A stretch of 10,679 bases of DNA from Mycoplasmataceae bacterium (GCA_020024735.1 JAHHTI010000037.1:1-10679); one strand, 5' to 3'. Counted from the stretch's first letter, positions 1 through 7,781 are shown. The notes: generated by a model from the letters alone, not told the origin. Made by a program: numbers and translations.

Positions 1-70
1 ATTGTGTTTCTACGGACACGGTCCACCGCTCACTTTTATAAGTGAGATGTAAGTTGCCTTACATTCTTTA
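1..70 (-). ncRNA. 5' part of an unidentified structured RNA or leader (partial)
   Basis: On the minus strand, just downstream of a TATAAT box, two perfect 7-bp hairpins lie back to back. One is 64-47 (ATGTAAG, loop GCAA, CTTACAT); the other is 46-29 (CTCACTT, loop ATAA, AAGTGAG). A GC-rich segment with a 4-bp stem (24-14) follows, and the RNA runs off the window edge. The first loop is a GNRA tetraloop only on the minus strand, which with the promoter fixes the direction. No start codon with a Shine-Dalgarno site is seen in this stretch. The parts I can see do not match RNase P RNA, tmRNA, SRP RNA or a riboswitch that I know by sequence. It could be a stable RNA or the 5' leader of a gene to the left. 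Confidence 0.5.
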
Positions 71-75
71 CTATG

Positions 76-81
76 ATTATA
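76..81 (-). promoter_or_regulatory. -10 box for the structured RNA
   Basis: Perfect TATAAT on the minus strand. It would start transcription close to 68-70, at the foot of the GNRA hairpin. No convincing -35 box is seen at the usual spacing. Confidence 0.45.
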
Positions 82-118
82 GCACATTAAAAAAATATGT
101 TTAGCATGTTAGCATAAA

Positions 119-334
119 TTACTTTTTAATTACCTTAACCTCCTTCCAATTTATTAAAAATATCTTCAATATTGTTTTGTTCTTAATCACATCTATATCA
201 AATAAGTTCTCTTCTTGTTTGTCTTTGCTAATTGATAAACTGAAAACTATCAATGTAGCTTTAGCTTTCAATCAAAATCAATTTAGCAGGAATTATAAGA
301 TACATCTGTAATCGTTTTTTTTCTGATTTAACAT
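119..334 (-). pseudogene. Possible decayed coding remnant
   Basis: A minus-strand frame opens with ATG at 334, runs 13 codons to a TAA at 293-295, then stays open for 57 codons to a TAA at 119-121. The second part reads like a real mycoplasma C-terminus: hydrophobic start, then KDKQEENLFDIDVIKNK, then a basic end (KEVKVIKK). It uses TGA as Trp at two places. It has no ribosome binding site and the frame upstream is also closed. I do not recognise the family. In such AT-rich DNA a 57-codon frame can occur by chance, so this is a weak call. Confidence 0.22.
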
Positions 335-394
335 AAAAACTTATATTCCACCAAATCAAACAATAGAGTGATTTATACTTATGTTAATGTTTCA

Positions 395-416
395 GAGAGA
401 TGTTTAATTATCTCTC
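395..416. repeat. 7-bp inverted repeat (hairpin)
   Basis: GAGAGAT at 395-401 and ATCTCTC at 410-416 pair perfectly around an 8-base loop. No T-run follows on either strand, so it does not look like a terminator. Confidence 0.4.
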
Positions 417-422
417 CATATA

Positions 423-520
423 TGTAAGTGCTGTTTTTTTGCAAAATCACTAAAAAATTTTTAATTTTTTGTATAAACCAATTATCTATCTATGCTTTAA
501 CCAACCTTAAAGCACTTACA
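423..520. repeat. 10-bp inverted repeat flanking 78 bases
   Basis: TGTAAGTGCT at 423-432 and AGCACTTACA at 511-520 are exact reverse complements. The 78 bases between them are AT-rich and contain an T7 run and no gene. It may be a remnant of a small mobile or invertible element, or chance. Confidence 0.35.
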
Positions 521-608
521 CTATCCATTATGCTCAATTGTTTATTAAACATAATACAGCAAGTTAAAATGCTACTAGAGAATAATACTAGAGCTGACTA
601 TAAATAAA

Positions 609-636
609 AAAAGAAACCACTAGAGTGGTTTCTTTT
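609..636 (-). terminator. Rho-independent terminator after arcC
   Basis: GAAACCACT (613-621) pairs with AGTGGTTTC (624-632). The stem is flanked by A-runs on the left and T4 on the right, so it can work from both sides. It lies 25 bases past the arcC stop codon, and no plus-strand gene ends here, so it most likely ends the arcC transcript. Confidence 0.85.
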
Positions 637-660
637 AAAAATAAAACGTTAAAGCAATAA

Positions 661-1590
661 CTATTTTTTAATGATAGTACCAGTTTTACCAGCAATAGCA
701 TCTTCAACTTCTTTAAGATCAGCAATAATAGCTTCTCCTGTAGGGTTGTTTTCTACGAAAGAAATTGCAGCTTGTACTTTAGGTAACATTGATCCTGGTG
801 CAAATTGGTTATCAGCGATGTGTTTTTGTGCTTCAGCAATTGTCATTGAATCTAAAGATTCTTGGTTTGGTTTTCCTCAGTTAATAGCAACTTTAGAAAC
901 ACCAGTTAAGATAATTAATTTGTCAGCTCTTACTTTAGCAGCTAATAAAGCTAAAGCGAAGTCTTTATCAATTACTCCATCAACACCTTCAAAACCATCT
1001 TTTGTTTCCACAGTAGGGATTCCTCCACCACCACCACAAATAACACAGTTCTTAGCATCAACAGATTTTTTAATTCCTTCAATTCCGATGAAGTTTACAG
1101 GTTTTGGACTAGGAACAACTTTTCTATATCCTCTACCAGCATCTTCTACGATAGTTGAACCTGGGTTAGCAGCTTCAGCAGCTTCTTTAGTAGTATAGAA
1201 AGGACCTACTGGTTTAGTTGGGTTCTTAAATGCAGGGTCTGCAGGGTCTACAATAGTTTGAGTTAAAATGTATTGTACTGGAATATTTAACCCTTGTCTT
1301 TTCATTTCAGATGCAATAGCATTTTGCATATGGTATCCAATATAACCTTGACTCATACCACCAGCTTCTGCAAAAGGCATGTTGAATTTATTTTTTGCAA
1401 TTACAGATTCATTTGCAAAAGAGTTTACAATCATTCCTACTTGTGGACCATTTCCGTGACCTACAACTACTTCATGTCCATCTTTTAATAATGAAACAAT
1501 TTTCGCTGCAGGAATTTTAACTAATTCTTTTTGTTCAGTTGGATTATCACCTAAAGCGTTTCCACCTAAAGCAATTACGATTCTTGCCAT
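661..1590 (-). CDS. arcC: Carbamate kinase
   Basis: 309 aa, full length for the family (about 310). The enzyme transfers phosphate between carbamoyl phosphate and ADP, giving ATP, ammonia and CO2; it is usually the last step of the arginine deiminase or agmatine deiminase pathway in the cytoplasm. Visible amino-acid-kinase motifs are ALGGNALG (7-14), VVGHGNGPQVG (42-52), FAEAGGMSQGYIGYHM (73-88), CGGGGGIP (185-192), VDGVIDKD (203-210), and the C-terminal FAPGSMLPK. Residue 238 is a TGA codon read as Trp; in the standard code the gene would be cut in two. An AAGGAG site at 1599-1604 sits 8 bases before the ATG. A strong terminator follows. No arcA or arcB gene lies in the window, so its carbamoyl-phosphate source is not shown here. 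Confidence 0.96.
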
Positions 1591-1622
1591 ATTTTATTCT
1601 CCTTAAAAATTAATACTATTTA

Positions 1623-1628
1623 AGTATA
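1623..1628 (-). promoter_or_regulatory. Candidate -10 box of arcC
   Basis: TATACT on the minus strand, 32 bases before the arcC ATG. It would give a short leader containing the AAGGAG site. The -35 region (around 1646-1651) is a poor match, so this is tentative. Confidence 0.35.
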
Positions 1629-1731
1629 TAACAAGAATAATAAAAGTTTAAATATTTATATTTAAAGTATGAAAAAAATCACTTAAAATGAAAGAGTTTT
1701 GTCCTTGATGTTTAATAAAGTTAAATAATAA

Positions 1732-2583
1732 TTAAATACCATAGGCATTTTTTGAGTTATTAGGAATACTAGGAGCACTTCCTGGAACACTTGGTTTATT
1801 CGGATTGTTTGGAATGTTAGGACGATTAGGGATATTAGGAATATTAGGTCTAGCTTGCTGTCCAGGAATATTTGGTCTTCCAGGAATATTAGGTGGAGGA
1901 AGATTGTTGCTACTATTAGTTGTAGGTTTTGAACCTTCTTTTGCTTCTTGCCTTTTAGCTTTCTTAATTTCTTTCTTTGACATACCAGCATATTTATTAT
2001 CTTCACTATCAGGTTGATAATTATTGGCACCAGATACATCAATGGTATATAAAACACCTTGACCAGCTCTTGCTTTCTTATTCATTTCAGCATCAGGATC
2101 AGCTAATTTTAAAGTATTAAATACTTCTAATTGTTCTTCAGGAACAGCCACAGTAACAGGAGTATATGAACCTAATGCTGGTTCTTTGTGATAAACAGTT
2201 ACCATTGGTAAAGTTTGGGTTTCAAAAGCTTCATAGAATTCTTCTGGAATATTGGCATATCCACCAAAACTATTATTACCAGTTTTCGCTCTTCAAGCAC
2301 GATTGATTCTTAATTGTTTAAGTAATAAATTACAATATCGATCAATTTGTAATTTTTCATCATAAGAAATATAGTCACCACGTTGTTTTTTATAGTTAAT
2401 GTAATATAGTAATTCTTCAAAAATGACATCATCTGGTTTGGTAGCATGAGCTTTTAGAAAGTCATCATCATAATTTCTTACACTTCCTTGAACAGCATTA
2501 GGACCATTGTCATATTTATAGTGCAATGGTTGTGAAGGTTGATTATTTTGATTACCTTTAGGTGGTTGATTAAAATTAGCCAT
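1732..2583 (-). CDS. Uncharacterised protein with proline-rich PNIP-repeat tail
   Basis: 283 aa, joined across a TGA codon read as Trp (W97). I do not recognise the family. The N-terminal 35 residues are rich in N, Q and P. A mainly helical, Tyr-rich part follows (about 36-95), then a mixed region with YTPVTVAVPEEQLEVF (140-155). A basic stretch MSKKEIKKAKRQEAK (201-215) leads into a Pro/Asn-rich tail of repeated PNIP, PNRP and PNNP units (229-275), ending NAYGI. No signal peptide or membrane segment is visible, so it is probably cytoplasmic. AAGGAG lies 5 bases before the ATG. It starts 9 bases after the stop of the hydrolase gene, so the two are probably co-transcribed. Such tails can bind other proteins or extend as spacers, and some mycoplasma cytoskeletal and attachment-organelle proteins are proline-rich; a link to those is only a guess. 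Confidence 0.85.
1759..1899 (-). repeat. Degenerate PNIP-coding tandem repeat
   Basis: This stretch encodes residues 229-275 of the proline-rich protein. Units of 9-15 bases encode PNIP, followed by variable G, N or R spacers. Synonymous codons differ between units (ATT or ATC, CCT or CCA), so the repeats are old rather than freshly expanded. Confidence 0.7.
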
Positions 2584-2592
2584 TATTACTCC

Positions 2593-3510
2593 TTATCTTT
2601 GATAGTGTTGGTGATTATTAGATTTTTCCAACATATGAGAATTTTGGTTAGCAACTAAATATTTATCAACATAGTAATCCATAAAAGATAGGACATTACT
2701 ATAGTAATTGTGAGGATTTTCAACAAATGGCATATAACCAGCTAAAGGAATAGTGGCTAAAGCAACATCAGGAATTAAGGATTGCATATTTTGAATAGAT
2801 TCATTCACTCTTAATAATCCATCATCTTGACCATAAACAATCATTGTTGGCATTGCAATTCCCATATATAAACTTTCTAAAGATTCCTTGAAGTTTTCAT
2901 CCAAGAAATAATCATACATAACATTCATTGCTTTATTAAAGATAGTATATTCACGTAGTTTGTATTTTTTGTAATATCTTCATGCGGGATTATTATGTTT
3001 CTTTTCATCTCATTGACAAAAGGCCATACGGTATAATTGATCAATTTCTTCATCAGTCTTGGGTACTAAAATATCTCTCACTTGACGAGCATCATTGACA
3101 AAAGTGTTGTCTAATGGAGACACTAAAATATTACAAATAATTTTTTGTGGAATAATTTGACACAATTGACCAGCAATTGCACAAGATGTTCCGTGAGCAA
3201 TCAGCACTAAAGAATCTAAATTTCTAGCTTCAATAAAATCTAAAACATAATTCGTTAAATCTTGTAATGATAATTGTTCATATGATGGGATTTTAGAACG
3301 TCCATGACCTGGAAGATTAAGAGCATAATAATTATAAGAAACTAACAAATCCTTAAATTTACGGTGGTCTTCATATTCACAACCAATTCCTGGAATGAAA
3401 AGAATATTAGTTTTAGAGTGATTATCATCCTTTAAAGCTTCACCCATAAATTTATAATCAGTTTCAATGTAATTTATATCTGTTGATGCAGCAATTTCCT
3501 TTTGTTTCAT
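2593..3510 (-). CDS. Alpha/beta-hydrolase-fold protein lacking the usual Ser and His
   Basis: 305 aa, joined across two TGA codons read as Trp (W167, W177). The fold is recognisable. The oxyanion-loop region is FIPGIGCEYEDH (38-49), then LNLPGHGRS (64-72), the nucleophile-elbow position LVLIAHGTSC (101-110), strand and acid MIVYGQDDGLL (223-233), and AGYMPFVENP (257-266). In active members the elbow is GHSxGG and the late motif GHxPxxExP. Here the elbow serine position holds Gly107 (Ser109 is two residues on) and the late histidine position holds Tyr259; Asp230 is kept. It may therefore be a non-catalytic relative or use other residues. Relatives include lipases, esterases and prolyl aminopeptidases. 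A GAGG site lies 5 bases before the ATG. It is the first gene of an operon with the PNIP protein. Confidence 0.85.
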
Positions 3511-3733
3511 GGCAACCTCAATATATGTATATTATATAAAATTAAAATAATTTTGTGATAATTGATTGTTGTAATAGAAATGAAAAGAGTCTTGTTTTTT
3601 TCAACTTTCACCAGACAAGCAACTATAAAATAAAAAAACTAAAAATATATTTTAATCTTTGCATTGAAAATTAATCATAGATTACTAATAAATGCACTTT
3701 ACAACCTCTTATTTTTGAACGAAAATTATTATA
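3511..3733. other. Intergenic region between divergent genes
   Basis: This 223-base AT-rich spacer separates the leftward hydrolase operon from the rightward unknown-der-gpsA group. It holds candidate promoter elements for both directions and no coding frame or strong hairpin that I can see. Confidence 0.5.
3532..3537 (-). promoter_or_regulatory. -10 box of the hydrolase operon
   Basis: TATAAT on the minus strand, 21 bases before the ATG. It gives a very short leader that still holds the GAGG ribosome site at 3516-3519. The -35 region is not clear. Confidence 0.45.
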
Positions 3734-3735
3734 AT
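3698..3735 (+). promoter_or_regulatory. Candidate promoter of the 103-aa gene, possibly leaderless
   Basis: TTTACA (3698-3703) matches the -35 consensus at five of six bases. After a 17-base spacer comes GAAAAT (3721-3726, four of six), which would start transcription at the ATG itself. A better -10 word, TATAAT at 3730-3735, overlaps the ATG and would start inside the gene. No Shine-Dalgarno site precedes the ATG in either case. Confidence 0.35.
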
Positions 3736-4045
3736 GAAACAAGATAAAGTTCATCTCCAAGTACAAAATGCTGTTGAGAAATACCATTTATATATGTTTC
3801 AATTAGACCATCAATCCACATTCCAAAACATAGCTAGTAATCAGATTGAACAAATGACAAAATATGTAAGGATGTTTGATGATTTGATTGAAATCATTAA
3901 GAATGTCTATGGGATCGATTACATTGATACCTACTTAAACAACCACAAAGACTTCCAACAATACTCATCAGTCTCGAATTATTATTACAAACGCAAGAAA
4001 ATTGAAAATATTTTGTGAAAATATCTTTTTGGTATTTTAATTTAA
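3734..4045 (+). CDS. Uncharacterised small helical protein
   Basis: 103 aa when the TGA at codon 95 is read as Trp; the last nine residues (WKYLFGILI) come after it. I do not recognise it. It is rich in Gln, Asp, Tyr and Lys and looks mostly helical (for example QIEQMTKYVRMFDDLIEIIK, residues 37-56), with no signal peptide and only a short hydrophobic end. ATG 3734 is the first start in the frame and has no ribosome binding site, so the message may be leaderless. The next in-frame ATG (codon 21) also lacks one. The stop is 24 bases before the der ATG, with a -10-like box between them. Residue order and frame fit a real gene, but its function is unknown. Confidence 0.7.
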
Positions 4046-4051
4046 TATAAT
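4046..4051 (+). promoter_or_regulatory. -10 box of the der-gpsA operon
   Basis: TATAAT directly follows the stop of the preceding gene and lies 18 bases before the der ATG. Transcripts would start just before the AGAGG ribosome site. The -35 region is AT-only and weak. Confidence 0.4.
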
Positions 4052-4069
4052 TAACCTAAGAGGTTAAGG

Positions 4070-5413
4070 ATGAATACCATTGCGATTGTAGGAAAACCCA
4101 ATGTTGGTAAATCAAGTTTGTTTAACCGGATTATTGACAAGAAAAAAGCTATTATTGAAGATACTCCAGGAGTTACTCGTGACCGGATTTATGATACCGC
4201 AGTTTGATTAACTCAAAAATTTGACATCATTGATACTGGGGGAATAGTGAATGAAGATTCTCCCTTACAAAATAACATTAATATGCAAGTGCAATTTGCT
4301 TTAGATGAAGCAGATATTATTATCTTTTTAGTATCTTACAAATATGGAATTAATAACGATGATATCTACATTGCTAAATTACTAAAGAAAATTAATAAAA
4401 CCAAGAAGGTTATCTTATGTGCTAATATGGCAGAAACCTACAAGAAAGGTGAAGATTTATCAGTCTTCTATAATTTAGGTTTTGGTGCACCATTAATGAT
4501 TTCAGCTATCCATGGAATTGGGGTTGGAGATTTATTAGATAGTATTGTTAATGAATGTCATCAGCAAGAAAACAATACTAATGAAGAACAATTTACCTTT
4601 TGTATTATTGGAAGACCGAATGTCGGAAAGTCATCTTTAACCAATGCAATTCTAAATAAAGAAAGAGTGATTGTTTCAGATGTAGCAGGAACAACAAGAG
4701 ATTCAATTGATGTAAATTTTAAATATCACCAAACCAATTACACCATTATTGATACAGCAGGGATTCGTCGTAAAGGAAAGTTGTGAGATAATGTTGAAAA
4801 ATACTCAGTGATGCGAGCTCAAAAAGCTATTGAAAGAAGTCAAATGATTCTTTTAGTACTTGATGGGAGTGAAAGTTTTAAAGAACAAGATGAAGTCATT
4901 GGTGGTTTAGCTTCAGCGGCCAATATTCCGACAATGATTCTAGTTAATAAAATTGATTTGATGAGTAATATGAGTGATCAAAAATGTAATCAAATCAAAA
5001 AAGAAATTAGAGCTAAGTTTAAACATTTAACTTGAGCACCGATTTTATTTACCAGTGCTTTAGAACACAAAAAGTTACATACCATTTTCAATATGATTGA
5101 AGAGATTAAAGAACAAACGACAAAAAAGGTATCTACCGCTTTATTAAATGACGTGGTATTAAAAGCACAAATGATTCAACAAGCACCACTATTTAAAGGT
5201 AACCGTATCAATATTAGTTATGCCACTCAAATTAAGAGTCAAATTCCTAGCTTTGTGATTTTTTGTAATGATCCTAAATATTTACACTTTGCTTATGCAC
5301 GATATATTGAAAACCAAATTCGGACAGCTTTTGGTTTTGATAAAGTTCCAATTACTTTATATTGAAAATCAAAAAATGCCAGAACACGGGGGATTAACAT
5401 TGAAAACAAGTAA
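4070..5413 (+). CDS. der: Ribosome-assembly GTPase Der (EngA)
   Basis: 447 aa, near the usual length for this double GTPase, which helps mature the 50S subunit. G domain 1 shows GKPNVGKSS (8-16), DTPGVTRDR (31-39) and DTGG (55-58). G domain 2 shows GRPNVGKSS (181-189), DVAGTTRDS (204-212), DTAG (228-231) and NKID (293-296). A KH-like C-terminal domain follows, ending in a basic tail. Four TGA codons are read as Trp (46, 239, 322, 432). The G4 motif of domain 1, normally NKxD or NKxE, reads NMAE (119-122), so the base-contacting Lys is replaced by Met. ATG 4070 is preceded by AGAGG at 4060-4064. The 3' end overlaps gpsA. Confidence 0.97.
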
Positions 5414-6395
5414 AATTTTAGTTTTAGGTACAGGAGCATGAGGAACAGCTTTAGCTTCTGTCCTTTATGATAACCATCATCAAGTGATGATGTATGGAGT
5501 TAACTCTGAACAAATTGCTAATTTAAAAGAAGGGAAGAATCCAACTTTTTTTGGTGATTTAGAGATTAATTTTACTCCTACCAATGTTTCCTCCAATTTA
5601 ATAGAAGTTATTCCAGATGTAGAAGCCATTATCTTTGCTTTTCCTACTAGTGCTTATGCAGATTTTGTTAAAGAATACCAATCCATTATTCCTAAGCATG
5701 CTATTCTGATTATTGCATCAAAAGGAATGGAACCACAATCACAATTACCACTAGATGTCTTTTTAAAACAACATTTTTCTAATCCAGTATGTTTATTATT
5801 AGGTCCGGGTTTTGCTAAAGAAGTAATTCGTCGTCAAAAAACATGTATCAATGTTATTAGTGAAGATAATACTATTAATCAACAAGTAGCGACCTTCTTC
5901 AATAATGAAAATTTTTTAGTTTATCCTTTAATTGATACTAAAGGTGCTGATGTTACTGCAGCTTTTAAAAATGCTTTAGCGATTTTATTTGGTTGTATGG
6001 ATGGGTTACATATTTCAATCAATACCAAAGCTGCCATTCTTTCTTTAGCCTTAAAAGAAATTAAAAGTTATTTACTAGAAATTGGTGCCAACCCTGATAC
6101 TATCAATGAATTATGTGGAATTGGAGATATCTATTTAACATGTTGTGATAATTTAAGTCGTAATTATCAATTTGGAATGCATATCGCACAAGCGACAAGT
6201 ACATGTGAAGTTTTAAAAAATTTTCAAACTACTGTGGAAGGATATAAGTTTATTATTGCCTTTTTTCAAGCTCATCCTACAATGAATAAAAAAATGATTA
6301 TCTTTAATGCTATTTACCAATTAGTACAAGATAAATTATCAGCTAATGATATCATTGAACATATCTGGAGTGAATATGCCAAACAATCCATCTAA
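5400..6395 (+). CDS. gpsA: Glycerol-3-phosphate dehydrogenase [NAD(P)+]
   Basis: 331 aa, the normal length. The enzyme interconverts dihydroxyacetone phosphate and sn-glycerol 3-phosphate with NAD(P)H, supplying the backbone of membrane phospholipids. Motifs are the dinucleotide loop GTGAWGTALA (10-19, Trp from TGA), ASKGMEP, GPGFAKEV, the catalytic-lysine segment FKNALAILFG, GIGDIYLTC, NLSRNYQFG and TVEGY. I chose TTG 5400 because GGGGG at 5388-5392 sits 7 bases before it and the protein then begins in family style just before the loop. An in-frame ATG at 5376 would add eight residues (MPEHGGLT) but has no ribosome site. The gene overlaps der by 14 bases, which implies coupled translation. 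Confidence 0.95.
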
Positions 6396-6648
6396 AAATG
6401 ATTTTTTATATTGTGTTCACCCTACTTGTGAAATTGATGAATTAATTACTTTATTGAAAACATATCATTTTGATTTCTTTAATGAAGAAGTGCTGATTAA
6501 AAAGTTCTATTATGATGAAATTCCTTTTTTAATTTTTGATAGTCTTTGAGATCGCCAAAAATTTACCAATGCTTTAAATGATGCGTTACCTTTAAAACAA
6601 AATATTGCTGAGGTAATTTATCTTTCACGTGATAAGGTAAAAGATTAA
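6376..6648 (+). CDS. Uncharacterised 90-aa protein after gpsA
   Basis: 90 aa with one TGA read as Trp (W58). I do not recognise it. It starts MPNNPSKNDFLYCVHP, has Leu/Ile- and Phe/Tyr-rich middle parts (about 20-57), and ends in a charged tail (SRDKVKD). No signal peptide or clear membrane segment is present. ATG 6376 has GGAG at 6367-6370, 5 bases upstream, and lies inside the last 20 bases of gpsA, so it is probably translated with gpsA. Its TAA overlaps the stop codon of the convergent gene by two bases. Confidence 0.8.
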
Positions 6649-7187
6649 GCTTGGTTCTTCTTTTCTAGTTTTTCTTGCATCTTTTTCATTTTAGCTTCAA
6701 ATTTAGCTTGTTCTCTTTCCATTGCTTTAGCGGCTTTAGCTGCTTCTTTTTCGGCTAATTCTTGAGCAAACTTTTCATTTAACTCTTGCGCTCGTTTTCT
6801 TTCTTCTTCCATTTTTAATTTTTCAATTTCCGCTGACTTTAGTTCGATTTTATCTTTTAGTTGTTGAAATAAGAATTCTGATCAAATCTTAATATTTTCA
6901 ATTTGATACTTCTTAAAACCTTCAAAGGTTTTGTCCTTAAAAGTAGCTTCTACTGGAAATGCCATATCTAGTTTATTTAAAAATGATAGATTAACTTGAT
7001 AATCACGCGGAATAAAGTAGACACTCTTTCAGTATGACACATCCTTGGTATCAATTAGAAAGATTAAATTTAAACGAATGGCATTCACCATTTTGCGACG
7101 GATGACTTCACTATTATCATCAGTTTCATCTTCAAAACGATAACATATATAACCAGGTACTTGTCTTTTTTTGGATTTACTAAACAT
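6645..7187 (-). CDS. Uncharacterised protein with charged coiled-coil tail
   Basis: 180 aa with two TGA codons read as Trp (W53, W103). I do not recognise the family. Residues 1-100 look globular, beginning MFSKSKKRQVPGYICY and containing a hydrophobic segment NAIRLNLIFLID (35-46). From about residue 108 the protein is a long helix rich in Glu, Lys and Ala (for example KMEEERKRAQELNEK), ending MKKMQEKLEKKNQA, and strongly predicted by eye to be a coiled coil. No signal peptide. ATG 7187 has no good ribosome site; a TATAAT box 8 bases upstream suggests a leaderless message. It follows the SHOCT-domain membrane protein gene by 42 bases on the same strand, so it may also be part of that transcript. 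Confidence 0.8.
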
Positions 7188-7194
7188 AATTTTA

Positions 7195-7200
7195 ATTATA
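7195..7200 (-). promoter_or_regulatory. -10 box close to the coiled-coil gene start
   Basis: TATAAT on the minus strand, with 7 bases between it and the ATG, so transcription would begin at or beside the start codon. The -35 region is weak. Confidence 0.4.
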
Positions 7201-7229
7201 CCTAGATATTTGTGTAATGAAATAGTATC

Positions 7230-7781
7230 TTATGCATGTGGATAGTCATCATTTATAATGATGCTTTTTAATTTTTCGTATTCTTCTTCCTTTATTAGTC
7301 CATCCTTATATAACTTATCAAGTTGTGTTAATTTTTCATCAACACTATTAAATTGTAAAACTAAAGTATCATTAGTTTCAGCATCCCGAATACTCTTTTT
7401 ACAGGTTCACCATTTGATAGTATCAAGATATTCCGGATTAGTTTGAGCTTCAAAAAAAGCACGCGAAAGATTATAACGAAAAAACCATACAAAAACTCAA
7501 GGTAAGAAAAATGATAAAGTAGCTCATAGAGTTAAATGATACTTAGTTGCTAACTCATGACTAATTAGTTTATTAGCCACTCCCATCATTCATCCAGAAA
7601 TTAAAACATGAATTAATGAACCAATATAAATAATCGGTTTTAAGAAATCTCACACATCAAAGTTAACAATAGCTAATGATAAGATTACTGGAGTCATATC
7701 AAAAGCTAATGAGATAAAGAAGATTAAAAAAGCAAAGATAGCAAATTTTTGAATCTTAATAATATCGTGATTATTTTTCAT
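7230..7781 (-). CDS. Membrane protein with C-terminal SHOCT-like domain
   Basis: 183 aa with several TGA-coded Trp residues. Three clear hydrophobic segments are seen, with a possible fourth: about 12-27 (FAIFAFLIFFISLAF), 29-41 (weaker), 48-69 (IIYIGSLIHVLISGWMMGVA) and 84-101 (LWATLSFFLPWVFVWFF). A soluble part follows and ends with KLTQLDKLYKDGLIKEEEYE (150-169), which fits the SHOCT pattern (a two-helix C-terminal module, LxxLxxLxxxGxIxxxEYExxK). SHOCT modules occur at the ends of many bacterial membrane or surface proteins and their role is not settled. An AAGGAG site at 7788-7793 lies 6 bases before the ATG. The gene starts inside the last 11 bases of the upstream gene, so the two are probably translated together. 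Confidence 0.85.

Larger units (their letters stand above)
95..608. other. Gene-free AT-rich region
   Basis: About 510 bases hold no intact gene in either direction under code 4. Visible contents are a possible decayed coding stretch on the minus strand (119-334), a 7-bp hairpin (395-416), and a 10-bp inverted repeat whose arms are 78 bases apart (423-432 and 511-520). No tRNA, insertion sequence or CRISPR repeat is seen. Confidence 0.6.

Noticed and set aside
139..145. Perfect AAGGAGG on the minus strand
   Set aside because: No start codon lies at a usable distance; the next ATG (113-115) is 23 bases on and gives only four codons.
671..1198. Long plus-strand frame opposite arcC
   Set aside because: It is the antisense shadow of a well-supported carbamate kinase gene and reads as low-complexity Ser/Pro/Ala without a ribosome site.
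1294..1488. Plus-strand 64-codon frame inside arcC
   Set aside because: Antisense to conserved kinase motifs, no ribosome site.
1683..2057. Minus-strand frame of 124 codons and plus-strand frame at 1805-2017
   Set aside because: Both overlap the PNIP-repeat gene in other frames; their Leu/Ile or Gly/Leu repeats are by-products of the repeat DNA.
7258..7446. Plus-strand frame opposite the SHOCT membrane protein gene
   Set aside because: Antisense shadow; the minus-strand frame has an AAGGAG site, membrane segments and a SHOCT-like end.
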